This document shows positions 63,170 through 64,000 of a stretch of DNA of 64,000 bases, one piece after another. The notes below the pieces were generated by a model that saw only the letters and a program-made list of their open reading frames with translations, did not search any database and was not told the DNA's origin. The stretch is taken from NCBI GenBank assembly GCA_963920635.1, contig OY987306.1, positions 33,051,453-33,115,452 of the forward strand, read 5' to 3'. Each line of letters opens with the position of its first letter. Position 1 is the stretch's first letter. The position numbers and the translations under genes were made by a program. This DNA is from Pseudeuparius sepicola (taxonomy: Eukaryota; Arthropoda; Insecta; Coleoptera; Anthribidae).

Positions 63170-64000
63170 ATGGGCGAGAAAATGCAGGAGCGCGAAATGC
63201 CGAAGAGCATTTTGAAATTGCGGGACCATTTGAAGCAGACGGAGCCCCAAGACGAAATAGAAACTGTGCTGACGCAGGAGAGCGTTAAGAGTGTTACCTT
63301 TGATAAGTCTGTGGACGAAAGGCAGAGATTTTCCCAAAGGACTTTCGATAGAAGTTCGGAGTTGGAAGAGACTCGGGAAATACAACAGGAAAAGTCGATT
63401 TCCAGGCGGAAATACAAGAATGCGGAGACTCTCGTTAGGGCTGAGACCAAGCAAGTTGTGCAGACCAGAGTAAGATTTTTTTTCTTCTTTTCTCTATAGT
63501 TCAGGGTTTAGTTTTGCGCTTTATTTTCTTCAGGTTAACGAACAGATCCGTCTTAATTACGTAAACGAAGGAAATATTATCTCTGAACAAAAGATAGCTA
63601 CATTGAACAAAAATATCTCGAAGTATACCGATTTAAGTGAAAAATTAAAGCAAAACTTGCAAACAGAGAAACACAAACAAAACGTAATTAAAAATAAAGT
63701 AAAAAATATCGGAGACGGCGTTTTTATATTAAGGGAACACTTTGAAAAGATGTTGGGTAGTTTTAGAGAAACTCAAAGTCGCGCTGATAAGATTCTCAAC
63801 AGAGTTGTTATAAGGAAAAAAGAAATTATCGACTCAATTGAAACTTTAAAAAGTAAAACTATAGCGTTCAGAAAAATATTAAACAGCGATCATGGCATAA
63901 AAAGGGCATCTTCCGTTGAAGATTTGCGACAAAAAAATATCACTTTAAAGAATAAATTCAAAGAAATTCGGAAATTAAAGAATAGTTTAGCGAAAGAATT
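63170..64000 (+). CDS. Coiled-coil protein, 5' part
   Basis: Exon 1 (63170-63469, 100 residues) ends VVQTR before GTAAGA. Exon 2 starts at 63534 after TTTTCTTCAG with VNEQIRLNY, in phase 0, and stays open to the window edge. At least 255 residues are present. The protein is charged and helical, with heptad-like lysine/glutamate-rich stretches (EQKIATLNKNISKYTDLSEK, LREHFEKMLGSFRETQSRAD, KKEIIDSIETLKSKTIAF), so a long coiled coil is expected. No family is recognised. The ATG at 63170 is the first in a good context. The gene is truncated by the window, not broken. Confidence 0.75.

Overview
This window is nuclear DNA from an animal, almost certainly an insect, and a beetle-like holometabolan is my best guess. 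Genes are split by GT-AG introns, many only about 48-70 bp long. Gene bodies are moderately GC-rich and spacer is AT-rich. Every recognisable gene is a conserved animal gene. Introns and spacers are filled with palindromic MITE-like elements and local tandem arrays. I assigned proteins by recognising family motifs, and exon limits by matching splice signals and reading phase by eye. Nothing was aligned by computer.

Layout, left to right. 1-6.7 kb is a gene-free, transposon-rich stretch with four inverted-repeat elements and two GC-rich patches. Then: TPGS2 (+, 6751-7614); UVRAG (-, 8283-11301); coilin (+, 11761-14144); B3GNTL1-like glycosyltransferase (-, 14147-15927), tail to tail with coilin with 2 bp between the stop codons; a myristoylated protein with two LEW motifs, AP1AR/gadkin-like (+, 16635-18304); the eEF1A lysine methyltransferase EEF1AKMT1 (-, 19692-20481); the WD40 protein DCAF6 (+, 20905-32079, 13 exons); a type-I membrane ENPP4/5-like phosphodiesterase (-, 34147-37184); the DEDDy exonuclease Nibbler/EXD3 (-, 37699-43971); the ESCRT ATPase Vps4 (+, 45184-50964); pyruvate dehydrogenase phosphatase Pdp (-, 52279-62794), whose 5.8-kb first intron holds three small secreted-protein genes on the same strand and a Penelope-like endonuclease remnant; and the start of a coiled-coil gene (+, from 63170, cut by the window edge).

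Functionally this is a housekeeping neighbourhood: endosome and autophagy trafficking (UVRAG, Vps4, perhaps the AP1AR-like protein), nuclear bodies and RNA trimming (coilin, Nibbler), ubiquitin ligase adaptor (DCAF6), tubulin modification (TPGS2) and mitochondrial PDH control (Pdp). Neighbours usually alternate strand, giving divergent pairs with shared 0.4-1.2 kb promoters and convergent pairs with close 3' ends.

The most unusual signals are: (1) a recurrent promoter module, an X-box-like palindrome GTTACTTAGCAAC usually paired with AGTAGTTCAAATG, in several of the intergenic promoters; (2) three unrecognised two-exon secreted genes nested in the Pdp intron, each with its intron inside or just after the signal peptide; (3) intronic tandem arrays whose units include the adjacent exon's splice site; (4) a partial copy of the coilin promoter and first codons inside the last intron of its convergent neighbour; (5) two copies of a GATC-rich element in opposite orientation in DCAF6 and Vps4 introns, one carrying two further nested MITEs.
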